Virus record (IMG/VR): IMGVR_UViG_3300023237_000097
Coordinates: 1-20,276 of that record
DNA from: a virus
Strand: one strand, 5' to 3'
DNA length: 20,276 nucleotides
Positions 6,854-12,513 of the stretch are shown here, piece by piece (the first letter of the stretch is position 1; each line of letters opens with the position of its first letter). The position numbers and the translations under genes were made by a program. The notes below the pieces were generated by a model that was not told where the DNA came from, did no database searches, and saw nothing but the letters and a program-made list of their open reading frames with translations.

Positions 6854-8472
6854 AGTGGGTTTTCCTCTTCTTCGTTTAAACGCTGAGTCATTCTACCACA
6901 ATTCATATCATAAAGCAAGCGTCCAGCAGGACCAACCTGACCAGAGTAACGATTCTTTAGCACACGCACCCTGGTTGAGTTACGCTCAATAGGGTCAGGG
7001 TCTTGACTAGAACGCTCTAAACCAATAACAACATCAGACAACTGTGCAATACTTGCAGAGCCTCTGAGTGCTGATATAGACACTTGCGCTCCATCCTCAA
7101 AGCCTTTACCGTCAGGGCGTTTTAGGTGGCTGACTAAGAATAAACAGATACCAGTTTCTTGTGTGAGCATTCGTAATTTAGTCATGATTTCATCAATAGC
7201 CTTACGCTCATCTACGTTTGCTTGAGCAGAAACAATTATTGACACGTGGTCCAGGCAGACGTAACGACAATTAAGAGCTTTGGCAAAGTAGCGAACATTG
7301 TTAATAATAGAATCAATATCGTTAGAGCCAAAATGGTCATAGAAATAAATCCTATCATCTTTAAGCATGACATTATAAGAATCTTCAAGCTCTTGATCTG
7401 TAACCTCTGTTTCTGGTAAGTGTATTGGTTTGTTTAAATGTAAAGACATCAGTGATCTTGCAGTTCTATCTACACTTTCTTCAAGAAACATAATACCAAT
7501 GTTGTCAGTAGTTTGGTTGAAAATAGCGTAGATCAGTTCCTTCAAGAACTGTGATTTACCTAGACCAGAACCTGCAGTGATAGTAACCAACTCAGTGTCT
7601 CGAATACCCATAGTTAAGTCATCTAGCTGAGAGAATGGGTAACGAACTTTAGACGCTTCTGGTAGTTTAAGTACTTGATCTTTGAGTGAGGAGCCACTGA
7701 CAATACCAGCAGGAACGTACTTCTCAGCTCTCCACCAGGTGTCCAGAAATAACTTCTCTTCTCCTCTTGATAGATAATCACAAGCATCTTTGAAACCTTC
7801 TTTTGCCTTAAACACTTTAACTTTAGAGCCTAAGACCTGGGTAATAGCATCCACAGCTTTAGCACCTTGCTCATCATTGTCCATAAAGATCACTACATTA
7901 TCAAATGAGTTCAACCATTTGTAATGAGTTCTGACATCTACTGAGGCACTGGCTGCACCGTTCCTAATGGACAACACTGGGAACTTAGAGCCAAGCATAG
8001 CAAACGCACTCAGACAGTCAAATTCGCCTTCGCAAATCGTTACATACCGACCACCACTGTTAAATAAATTCTGTCCGAAAAGATTAGCTTGTTTCCAATC
8101 ACCTGTTGTGCTGAATTTTTTATCTGTGATCCCACGCTTTTTGTACGCTACTATTTTCCCTTTTTCATTAGTGTACGGAAACCAGTAATGATTAGAGTCA
8201 GCTTTAACTCCAAAGTGCTCCATAGTGGCTCTGGTTATGTTCCTTATAGGCACAGGTCGAGATACAGCATCTACATCAGGGTGTATCAGAGGCTTTGGAA
8301 CCTCGCTTGTTGTGTTTACTAACGTCATGTTTCTCCTTTGGTTTGGTTGATCTTGTTGGTTCCTATGCACAACTTCACAAGCATAGCACTTACTTCCCCA
8401 ATCATAAGTAGTCAAAGCATCCGAACTATTACAATCAGGACATGGTTGGTGGACTTTTAATTGTATTCCCAT
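6850..8472 (-). CDS. T7 gp4-like primase-helicase
   Basis: A 540-residue bifunctional replication protein. A zinc ribbon is formed by C11, C14, C29 and C32. The primase Toprim domain has E148 in CEGEFD, and D198 and D200 in FMDNDEQG. The RecA-like hexameric helicase domain has Walker A GSGLGKS (301-307), Walker B YVCLDH (D408), the SHLKRP motif and a late Arg-rich LKNRYSG that could hold the arginine finger. It synthesises primers and unwinds DNA ahead of the neighbouring polymerase. The open frame extends to a TTG at 8478, but AGGA lies 7 bases before the ATG at 8472, which is chosen. A second strong ribosome site precedes Met49 (see separate entry). Confidence 0.95.
   Translation of the reverse strand: MGIQLKVHQPCPDCNSSDALTTYDWGSKCYACEVVHRNQQDQPNQRRNMTLVNTTSEVPKPLIHPDVDAVSRPVPIRNITRATMEHFGVKADSNHYWFPYTNEKGKIVAYKKRGITDKKFSTTGDWKQANLFGQNLFNSGGRYVTICEGEFDCLSAFAMLGSKFPVLSIRNGAASASVDVRTHYKWLNSFDNVVIFMDNDEQGAKAVDAITQVLGSKVKVFKAKEGFKDACDYLSRGEEKLFLDTWWRAEKYVPAGIVSGSSLKDQVLKLPEASKVRYPFSQLDDLTMGIRDTELVTITAGSGLGKSQFLKELIYAIFNQTTDNIGIMFLEESVDRTARSLMSLHLNKPIHLPETEVTDQELEDSYNVMLKDDRIYFYDHFGSNDIDSIINNVRYFAKALNCRYVCLDHVSIIVSAQANVDERKAIDEIMTKLRMLTQETGICLFLVSHLKRPDGKGFEDGAQVSISALRGSASIAQLSDVVIGLERSSQDPDPIERNSTRVRVLKNRYSGQVGPAGRLLYDMNCGRMTQRLNEEEENPL
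8326..8339 (-). promoter_or_regulatory. Internal ribosome-binding site and start within the primase-helicase gene
   Basis: On the minus strand AAAGGAG (8339-8333) lies 4 bases before an in-frame ATG at 8328-8326, which is Met49 of the primase-helicase. Translation from here would give a roughly 492-residue protein without the zinc ribbon. T7 gene 4 makes two products in the same way: 4A with the zinc domain and 4B without. The Shine-Dalgarno here is stronger than that of the full-length start. Seen: the site and the frame. Inferred: its use. Confidence 0.6.
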
Positions 8473-8478
8473 TGACAA

Positions 8479-8548
8479 ATCCTTTAAAGTATGCTATAAT
8501 AACTATTTAGCTTTAATTAGCATTAAATATAAAATCATTAATAATAAT
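8479..8548 (-). promoter_or_regulatory. AT-rich leader upstream of the primase-helicase gene
   Basis: This 70-base gap is very AT-rich. On the minus strand it contains a CTAAATAG at 8510-8503, and a second copy lies at 8566-8559 inside the end of the preceding gene. The same octamer occurs before the terminase genes, arranged similarly relative to AT-rich DNA and the ribosome site. Minus-strand TTATTATAG-like sequence could serve as a -10 element, but no convincing -35 is seen. It may be a promoter or regulator-binding leader. Confidence 0.35.
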
Positions 8549-8740
8549 CTAATTGAGACTATTTAGACTGTTAGCTTGCTTCTCTTTCATTAACTCACAT
8601 ACAGTAAGTAATATGAAATTAGGATCATAAATAGTCATCAAATCAATATAGTCACTCAAAACCGCATAAAAATGCTGCTCCTCCTCTTGACTAAAGAACT
8701 GTTGATCGTCATCACCTTCAAAATAGTATTCATCACTCAT
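8549..8740 (-). CDS. Small acidic phage protein of unknown function
   Basis: A 63-residue protein beginning MSDEYYFEGDDDQQFF, with a strongly acidic N-terminal third and then a helical, hydrophobic segment (FYAVLSDYIDLM, FILLTVCELM). The frame is open further upstream. The ATG at 8740 is preceded by AAGGA and starts just past the stop of the zinc-ribbon gene, so it is chosen over the ATG at 8803, which would overlap that gene. I do not recognise a family. The acidic start could mimic DNA or bind a basic partner, but this is only a possibility. It is the last gene before the 70-base leader of the primase-helicase gene. Confidence 0.65.
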   Translation of the reverse strand: MSDEYYFEGDDDQQFFSQEEEQHFYAVLSDYIDLMTIYDPNFILLTVCELMKEKQANSLNSLN

Positions 8741-8750
8741 TGTCTTTTCC

Positions 8751-8996
8751 TTAGTCGTTGAAGTAAACATCAGTGACCCCAAGAGAGTCATAATCATTTT
8801 CATCTAATCTTTCAAACTCTAAACCTGGTTTGTCATCAGTAACATGACGCAGGTCCATTCTATCCAGCGTGAGTATGTTATCCTCTGGTGACACATTAAA
8901 GCAATGATTACACAGCTCTAAATATTCATTACTCTCTATCATTTTTCTGGTTGCCTCAAAATCAGACAATATCTCATCACAGGCTTGACACTTCAT
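8751..8996 (-). CDS. Small zinc-ribbon phage protein
   Basis: An 81-residue protein with two Cys pairs, CQAC at residues 3-6 and CNHC near 29-32, separated by SDFEATRK. This CxxC...CxxC arrangement with the FEATR motif recurs in short phage proteins of unknown function, and it should bind one zinc ion. The C-terminal half is acidic (DENDYDSLGV). It could bind nucleic acid or act as an adaptor to a host protein. The sequence does not decide. The ATG overlaps the ThyX stop codon by one base (TAATG), so the two are translationally coupled. Confidence 0.75.
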   Translation of the reverse strand: MKCQACDEILSDFEATRKMIESNEYLELCNHCFNVSPEDNILTLDRMDLRHVTDDKPGLEFERLDENDYDSLGVTDVYFND

Positions 8997-9649
8997 TATC
9001 CTTCTCCTATTTCAAAATTACGATTCATTAAAGAACTCCAACTTAGCGGGAACAGCTTACCACACTCCTTGTCAATTTGCAAGGAAATTATTTGAGTTTC
9101 TTTTTGGGAGTCTTCTTTGTTGCGTAGATTACACACCCTTGAGAACGCATACAGACTTCCAGACCAGAACCACTCAGTCATCATGCTCTGGGGAAGTACA
9201 GACCTTGCTTGCTCTTCACAGATATTCATACCCAGCAACTGTTCATAAGCATTAGAGCATAGTTTATGCGTTGAGTCACGCAGCAGGTTAGCCTCACGGT
9301 TAAATGGTGACAACCTTCCAGAGCCTTGCTTCTTGTCTTCTGTTGCTTCTCTCCATCCCATAGGAGCCTCCCAGAACTCAGGAGGATCACTGACATACCT
9401 CCTAGAGATTTCGTTCCATGACAGACCAACCTGGTGCTTCCCAAGCTGCCTGGCTACAAAGATAGGTGCTTGAATCCTGAACTGTACAAAGCAGTGTGCA
9501 AATGGTGACCAGTGTTTGTGCTTAGCCAGGTATCTTATTAAACCAGCGTCAGTAGATTCAACTTCAGTGTGTTGCTTATTGAAGCTGACACGAGCTGCAT
9601 TCACTACTGTTAAATCTGAACCCATGTAATCAAGCAGGTTAACAACCAT
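8996..9649 (-). CDS. thyX: Flavin-dependent thymidylate synthase
   Basis: A 217-residue ThyX, which methylates dUMP to dTMP using FAD, NADPH and methylenetetrahydrofolate. Supporting motifs are the N-terminal VVNAARVSF, HWSPFAHCFVQFRIQAPIFV, and the signature region KHQVGLSWNEISRRY. The canonical ThyX signature begins RHR. Here it is KHQ, with the SxNExSxRY part intact. The same kind of variant is, from memory, common in marine phage ThyX. The late NLRNKEDSQKETQ segment corresponds to the C-terminal substrate-binding region. GGAG lies 7 bases before the ATG. With NrdJ it supplies deoxynucleotides to the phage replisome and makes the phage independent of host ThyA. Confidence 0.93.
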   Translation of the reverse strand: MVVNLLDYMGSDLTVVNAARVSFNKQHTEVESTDAGLIRYLAKHKHWSPFAHCFVQFRIQAPIFVARQLGKHQVGLSWNEISRRYVSDPPEFWEAPMGWREATEDKKQGSGRLSPFNREANLLRDSTHKLCSNAYEQLLGMNICEEQARSVLPQSMMTEWFWSGSLYAFSRVCNLRNKEDSQKETQIISLQIDKECGKLFPLSWSSLMNRNFEIGEG

Positions 9650-9812
9650 GATAAAACTCCTCTGCGTCTTTCATTCCGTTAAAATATTGTTGTATTTCTG
9701 ATGGCAGCGTTAACTTACACTCTTTACCGTCTTTAATCAACCTAGGATTAGAGTCCTTGTTGTAGAAGGCATCTTCTTGACCACATTCAAAGGGTGTCAT
9801 CTCATTTTTCAT
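9639..9812 (-). CDS. Small protein, paralogue-like to the gene at 10693-10890
   Basis: A 57-residue protein beginning MKNEMTPFECGQEDAFY. The frame is open to 9860, but GAGG lies close before the ATG at 9812, which overlaps the preceding gene by 11 bases, so that start is chosen. The TPF/Y-x-x-G-x-x-D-A/C opening and the later YF.GMKDAEEF stretch resemble the TPYDQGSADCW and YHKGWKAQE segments of the small protein upstream in the same operon. The two may share a fold. The function is unknown. It ends just inside the ThyX start. Confidence 0.7.
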   Translation of the reverse strand: MKNEMTPFECGQEDAFYNKDSNPRLIKDGKECKLTLPSEIQQYFNGMKDAEEFYHGC

Positions 9813-9963
9813 TATTTTCCTCCATTTCTTTAATCCATTTCTCTTCAGTAACCTCAACACCGTCTATGTAGAAATGCTTCTGGTGATTTGTCCACATTAG
9901 ACTAAACTTAGGTCTACCGTTATCAAACTTTTGATACTCTGCTCTTATTTCTGTTTCAGCCAT
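9802..9963 (-). CDS. Small protein of unknown function
   Basis: A 53-codon gene beginning MAETEIRAEYQKFDNG and ending KEMEENNEK. It contains FSLMWTNHQKHFYIDGVEVTEE, a pattern suggestive of two short beta strands and a helix. GAAGGA lies about 8 bases before the ATG at 9963. Its end overlaps the next gene's start by 11 bases, and its start overlaps the end of the membrane-protein gene. I do not recognise a family. The support is the packing, the ribosome site and sensible composition. Confidence 0.65.
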   Translation of the reverse strand: MAETEIRAEYQKFDNGRPKFSLMWTNHQKHFYIDGVEVTEEKWIKEMEENNEK

Positions 9964-10133
9964 GAATATATCCTTCTAGTAGTTATAAATAAATGTAATG
10001 GTACAAAAAACACAAGATACTCTTCAAGCAGGTTCTTATTGACTACCATTTCACCTCTCCAACAAAAGTACAGTAGTGCCAGGAACCAAGCCATAAAAAC
10101 AACAACTATGGTTTGATTGATGTATTTAATCAT
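9945..10133 (-). CDS. Small membrane protein with two predicted transmembrane segments
   Basis: A 62-residue protein. Residues 8-26 (TIVVVFMAWFLALLYFCW) and about 39-53 (YLVFFVPLHLFITT) are hydrophobic, separated by a charged loop. Lys and Arg flank the second segment, so it is likely an inner-membrane hairpin. A very good AGGAGG sits immediately before the ATG. Holin activity can be considered from size and topology. However, its place in the early nucleotide-metabolism operon, away from any lysin, argues for an early host-membrane role instead. The function is unknown. Confidence 0.65.
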   Translation of the reverse strand: MIKYINQTIVVVFMAWFLALLYFCWRGEMVVNKNLLEEYLVFFVPLHLFITTRRIYSWLKQK

Positions 10134-10140
10134 ACTCCTC

Positions 10141-10677
10141 CTATAAAATAATGTTTGTTGCTTCTTTAGACGGAACCTGTCTAACGTACTCTGTTATGTT
10201 GTGTTGCTCAGCGTATTTATTAAAACTACGCACCAGAGGATACTTTAAAATAGTCTCACCCTCAAGCATCACAGCACGGTTACAATTTTTATTCATCTGA
10301 ATGTAATACACGTTGCAGTTATCAGCTATTTTGTATGGTATTTTGTTTGAAAATTCTTCTTCTTTCCTCCACATATATTCCTTCCTCTCGATACAGTTTA
10401 TTGTCGAGTACGGAAAGTTAGAATCAAACTTCCAAGCACCATTCCTAACTTCAACCTCCCAGGCAATAACAACTTCGTCTTGGTCGTTTAGTGTCAGTAC
10501 ATCAATACCATGCCTATTAGGATTAGAGACATTCTTAAATCCTATTTTATTCCTGTCAAGATAAGACAATAAAGCATTCTTTCCTTGATTATCAGTGACA
10601 GAGTGCATCTTATTACTGAATGGTTTGATATTACCTCTCATTGATCTTTTTTTCTCATTATCAAATGTAGTCATCAT
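10141..10677 (-). CDS. Putative restriction-endonuclease-like nuclease
   Basis: About 178 residues. The middle contains NRHGIDVLTLNDQDEVVIAWEVEVRNG: a conserved-looking Asp, a beta strand, then ExE on the next strand, which recalls the PD-(D/E)XK core (D...ExK) with a non-Lys last position. An adjacent N-terminal helix with GKNALLSYLDRNKIGF resembles the helix that precedes the catalytic Asp in such folds. Four Cys occur in the second half. Possible roles are host DNA degradation or another DNA-processing step. This is structural inference, not family recognition. The frame opens at 10689, but GGAG lies 6 bases before the ATG at 10677, which is preferred. Confidence 0.6.
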   Translation of the reverse strand: MMTTFDNEKKRSMRGNIKPFSNKMHSVTDNQGKNALLSYLDRNKIGFKNVSNPNRHGIDVLTLNDQDEVVIAWEVEVRNGAWKFDSNFPYSTINCIERKEYMWRKEEEFSNKIPYKIADNCNVYYIQMNKNCNRAVMLEGETILKYPLVRSFNKYAEQHNITEYVRQVPSKEATNIIL

Positions 10678-10692
10678 GTTGTTCTCCATTAG

Positions 10693-10890
10693 TTAATCTT
10701 CATCTAAATCCTCATCATAACGTAAGTCACTGTTCTTATCTCTCCAGTAGTCATCCAGGACTTCTTGAGCCTTCCAGCCTTTATGGTAATCAGCTACCTG
10801 CTCTGGTGTCCAGTTAAGCTCTGACAAGTCTCTATCACGCTCTGCCCAGCAGTCTGCAGAGCCTTGGTCGTATGGTGTTTTCTTTTTCAT
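10693..10890 (-). CDS. Small acidic phage protein
   Basis: A 65-residue protein beginning MKKKTPYDQGSADCW. It is rich in Trp, Asp and Glu and ends in an acidic run (DLRYDEDLDED). The PYDQGSADCW...YHKGW layout resembles short phage proteins seen in several marine phages, and resembles the gene at 9639-9812. AAGGAG lies 7 bases before the ATG. The function is unknown. It follows two tiny membrane-peptide genes near the start of the leftward operon, so it should be expressed very early. Confidence 0.7.
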   Translation of the reverse strand: MKKKTPYDQGSADCWAERDRDLSELNWTPEQVADYHKGWKAQEVLDDYWRDKNSDLRYDEDLDED

Positions 10891-10902
10891 AAATCTATCT
10901 CC

Positions 10903-10977
10903 TTAGTCTATAAAAAACCTAGCTGCTAAATATCCTAACACAAAGAATATAATGTACTCTTGAATTTCAGTAGCCAT
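10903..10977 (-). CDS. Tiny single-pass membrane peptide (24 residues)
   Basis: The ATG at 10977 starts MATEIQEYIIFFVLGYLAARFFID, read here as a short acidic start, a hydrophobic core (IIFFVLGYLAA) and a polar end. It overlaps the preceding tiny gene by 11 bases and ends 12 bases before the next start. The ribosome site is only GCGGGG. Very short membrane peptides are frequent in phage early regions. Support is the tight packing and the membrane-like composition. Confidence 0.45.
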   Translation of the reverse strand: MATEIQEYIIFFVLGYLAARFFID

Positions 10978-11056
10978 AAAGCCCCGCTATCAGATAATAA
11001 CACACCCAGACATAACCTGTAAACCCTATCCAAAGAAATATATCTAACTTGTTCAT
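10967..11056 (-). CDS. Tiny single-pass membrane peptide (29 residues)
   Basis: The ATG at 11056 overlaps the TGA of the first operon gene (ATGA). The product begins MNKLDIFLWIGFTGYVW and is hydrophobic and aromatic almost throughout, consistent with one membrane span. GAGG lies about 10 bases upstream inside the preceding gene. It and the following 24-residue peptide are overlapped in different frames. The function is unknown. It could be a leaderless regulatory or membrane-modulating peptide. Confidence 0.45.
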   Translation of the reverse strand: MNKLDIFLWIGFTGYVWVCYYLIAGLYGY

Positions 11057-11217
11057 AAGTATTCATCCTCAGTTGTTGTTATACGTTTAACAATCCTGTA
11101 CTTAGCTGAGTCCAACTCTTTCTTGTAGCTCTGAGCCTCAGACAAGTCTTCGAAGGACAACACCTCCTCCTCTTCATTGTTTAAACTTCTCGCTAATACT
11201 ATGTATTCAGTAATCAT
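11053..11217 (-). CDS. First gene of the leftward operon, small acidic protein
   Basis: A 54-residue protein beginning MITEYIVLARSLNNEEEEV and ending ITTTEDEYL. It has the layout beta strand, acidic loop, helix with repeated Lys/Glu, and final strand. The ATG has AAAGGAG about 6 bases upstream and lies about 47 bases beyond the leftward promoter, so it should be the first protein made from this operon. It overlaps the next tiny gene in ATGA. The family is not recognised. Position and acidity fit the small early host-takeover proteins of phages, but this is inference. Confidence 0.65.
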   Translation of the reverse strand: MITEYIVLARSLNNEEEEVLSFEDLSEAQSYKKELDSAKYRIVKRITTTEDEYL

Positions 11218-11263
11218 TTTATTTCTCCTTTGTTGTTAATTAAATTCCCTTACCACAATTGTT

Positions 11264-11291
11264 ATTATACCTACCTCAAGACACAATGCAA
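11264..11291 (-). promoter_or_regulatory. Leftward sigma70-type promoter for the early operon
   Basis: On the minus strand TTGCAT (11291-11286) and TATAAT (11269-11264) are separated by 16 bases. The -10 hexamer is perfect and the -35 matches TTGACA at four of six positions. It sits about 47 bases upstream of the first leftward start codon with nothing coding in between. This fits transcription of the replication operon by the host RNA polymerase, in keeping with the absence of a phage polymerase gene in the window. Confidence 0.65.
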
Positions 11292-11414
11292 GTGTTTTAT
11301 TCATAAATTAATAGATCATTTTGTTATAAGTGTTATGCCTTTAAAGCATAAGCTAATCAACGTCTTAGACGCATCCCCCAGTTCTTTTTAATCTGCAGGT
11401 AACCCCGTTAAGTC

Positions 11415-11436
11415 AGAGGCTTGTGAGAGGCTTGTG
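11415..11436 (+). repeat. Tandem 11-bp direct repeat
   Basis: AGAGGCTTGTG occurs twice in direct tandem, followed by a third partial copy (AGAGGCTGTGG). It sits about 100 bases before the DnaA-box cluster in the divergent region. It could be a protein-binding array or simple slippage. Confidence 0.5.
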
Positions 11437-11599
11437 AGAGGCTGTGGAGTGGTCTGTGGAGTCGTTGTGTAGTAGCTGTTAAATAGTGCTATGAGGCTAC
11501 CACTCGGATACATCCTCCCCTGGTATGACCCTCCCTCCCTGTGGATAACTTGTTAGTAACTTGTGAGTAGTTTGTGGATAACTATATAGCTCTGCTTAA

Positions 11600-11614
11600 T
11601 GCGAATGGTTATCA
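11600..11614. promoter_or_regulatory. Weak Fur-like site
   Basis: TGCGAATGGTTATCA matches the 7-1-7 Fur pattern TGATAATnATTATCA at 11 of 14 informative positions. It lies 14 bases left of a better Fur-like site and between two DnaA boxes. Alone it would be weak evidence. It is listed because of its neighbours. Confidence 0.3.
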
Positions 11615-11628
11615 TTTACAAATCTAAA

Positions 11629-11643
11629 TAGGAATCATTCTCA
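11629..11643. promoter_or_regulatory. Fur-like site
   Basis: TAGGAATCATTCTCA differs at only two positions from the perfect palindrome TGAGAATCATTCTCA found at 16004-16018, and fits the 7-1-7 Fur box pattern. It lies within the DnaA-box cluster. Fur bound here could affect origin use or divergent transcription; no promoter hexamers were found directly over it. Confidence 0.4.
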
Positions 11644-11813
11644 TTTAGAATCTTGTGTATAACTTGTGGATTCTTTGTGGATAACTTTATAGGGGGGGTA
11701 TGCTGCTCTCTGTAAAAACTTATTAGTATTACCCTAACAGACACAAAAAAGATCAGAATAGGAAAAGAAACTGGACAGTACTCTAGGTAATAGGTACGAA
11801 TAAGGAATCAGGA

Positions 11814-11920
11814 CATTTAGAGCTATTAAGGTCGTTTAGAGCTATTAAGGGTTATTAAGGGCTATTAAGGTCGTTTAGAGCTATTAAGGGTTATTAAGGG
11901 CTATTAAGGTCGTTTAGAAC
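11814..11920 (+). repeat. Tandem 39-bp iteron-like repeats
   Basis: A 39-base unit beginning GTCGTTTAGAGCTATTAAGG is present twice in perfect tandem (11831-11869, 11870-11908), with partial copies on both sides (11814-11830 and 11909-11918). Inside each unit the core YTATTAAGG recurs three times at about 10-base spacing, one helical turn. Helically phased short direct repeats beside DnaA boxes resemble origin iterons. The core also resembles TTTAAAGCTATTTAG just upstream of TerS. Confidence 0.8.
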
Positions 11921-11981
11921 TAAGATATGTCCCCTACTAAAAAAAAACACGGGAGTTCTGGACTAATACAGTAAATAGTTC

Positions 11982-12010
11982 TTGACTTTGTTGTTGATTT
12001 GTGGTATAAT
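11982..12010 (+). promoter_or_regulatory. Rightward sigma70 promoter for the terminase operon
   Basis: TTGACT and TATAAT are separated by exactly 17 bases. The -10 is perfect and the -35 matches five of six positions. The element lies about 108 bases before the TerS start. The whole 29-base element, including the spacer, recurs with one difference at 15957-15985. It should drive late packaging and portal genes by host RNA polymerase. Confidence 0.8.
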
Positions 12011-12077
12011 AGAACACTAAATAGATCAAAACAGATAATCATTAATAGTAATCTATTGATAATTTTTCTATTTAAAG

Positions 12078-12095
12078 CTATTTAGAACTAAATAG
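12078..12095. promoter_or_regulatory. CTATTTAG-AA-CTAAATAG palindrome before TerS
   Basis: A perfect 8-2-8 inverted repeat ends 22 bases before the TerS start codon. Another single CTAAATAG occurs at 12017-12024, just after the promoter -10, and one at 11624-11631. Two more lie upstream of the primase-helicase gene on the other strand. The layout suggests an operator for a phage or host regulator, or an RNA hairpin in the leader. Confidence 0.45.
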
Positions 12096-12117
12096 TATAA
12101 AACATAAGGATAAACAT

Positions 12118-12513
12118 TTGTCTGATGTAGATAATGTCCCTAAGAAAAGGGGTCGTGGTAGACCGAGAAAGTCTGAGGTTGAGTCCAAGAAGAAACGAGG
12201 TGTTATTGGTAGACCGCCAGGTGAGGCTGCTAGGATCAAAGAGTTTCATGCTAGGTTGTTAGCTACAAGCGGTGAGACAGTCATTAACACTATCATCAGT
12301 AAGGCATTAAATGATGATGACAAGGATCAAGTGGCGTGTCTAAAGATGTGTATTGATCGTGTCCTTCCAATGTCATACTTTGAGAAGGGTAGGGATGCAG
12401 GTAGAGGTAGTGTTAATATTCAGATATCAATGCTTGGTGATGCTAAGGCTGAAGTTTTAGATCAAGAAGAACTACAAGATGCAGAATATGAGGATGTAGA
12501 TGTCGAATCTTGA
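12118..12513 (+). CDS. Putative terminase small subunit
   Basis: A 131-residue protein directly before, and overlapping by 14 bases, the large terminase gene. The N-terminus is very basic with an AT-hook-like KKRGRGRPRKSE and a second GRPPGE. The middle is helical (EFHARLLATSGETVINTIISKAL), and the C-terminus is acidic (EELQDAEYEDVDVES). Small terminases recognise phage DNA and regulate the large subunit. Position, size and the DNA-binding N-terminus support this call, although no family motif is certain. The start is TTG, 7 bases after AAGGA, with no ATG available nearby. Confidence 0.75.
   Translation: MSDVDNVPKKRGRGRPRKSEVESKKKRGVIGRPPGEAARIKEFHARLLATSGETVINTIISKALNDDDKDQVACLKMCIDRVLPMSYFEKGRDAGRGSVNIQISMLGDAKAEVLDQEELQDAEYEDVDVES

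Larger units (their letters stand above)
11540..11684 (+). promoter_or_regulatory. Cluster of four DnaA-box matches
   Basis: TGTGGATAA occurs at 11540-11548, 11573-11581 and 11676-11684, and TGTGTATAA at 11654-11662. The complement is TTATCCACA or TTATACACA, exact matches to the bacterial DnaA consensus TTATNCACA. All four point the same way within 145 bases, far more than expected by chance. A near match (TGTGGATTC) lies at 11665. This suggests that the host initiator DnaA helps open the phage origin, or regulates the divergent operons. Confidence 0.6.
11218..12117. other. Divergent intergenic control region, likely replication origin
   Basis: A roughly 900-base region without a credible gene, between the leftward early and rightward late operons. 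From left to right it holds the leftward promoter, short direct repeats near 11415-11447 (AGAGGCTTGTG in tandem), four DnaA-box matches between 11540 and 11684 with two Fur-like palindromes among them, a run of seven G at 11692-11698, 39-bp tandem repeats to 11927, an A-run near 11940, the rightward sigma70 promoter at 11982, and CTAAATAG palindromes before TerS. DnaA boxes, iteron-like repeats and AT-rich DNA together are the usual make-up of an origin. Function is inferred. Confidence 0.5.

Noticed and set aside
8741-8803. Longer start for the acidic protein at 8549
   Set aside because: It would overlap the zinc-ribbon gene, while AAGGA fits the ATG at 8740.
9945-10133. Holin
   Set aside because: Size and two membrane spans fit, but there is no lysin nearby and it sits in the early operon, so the name is not justified.
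11340-11375. CGTCTTAGACG palindrome as an attachment or operator site
   Set aside because: It is a single 5-1-5 inverted repeat with no second copy or integrase gene, and is compatible with chance.
11218-12117. tRNA gene or CRISPR array in the intergenic region
   Set aside because: No cloverleaf with T-arm could be formed. The repeats are tandem without unique spacers, so neither call is supported.
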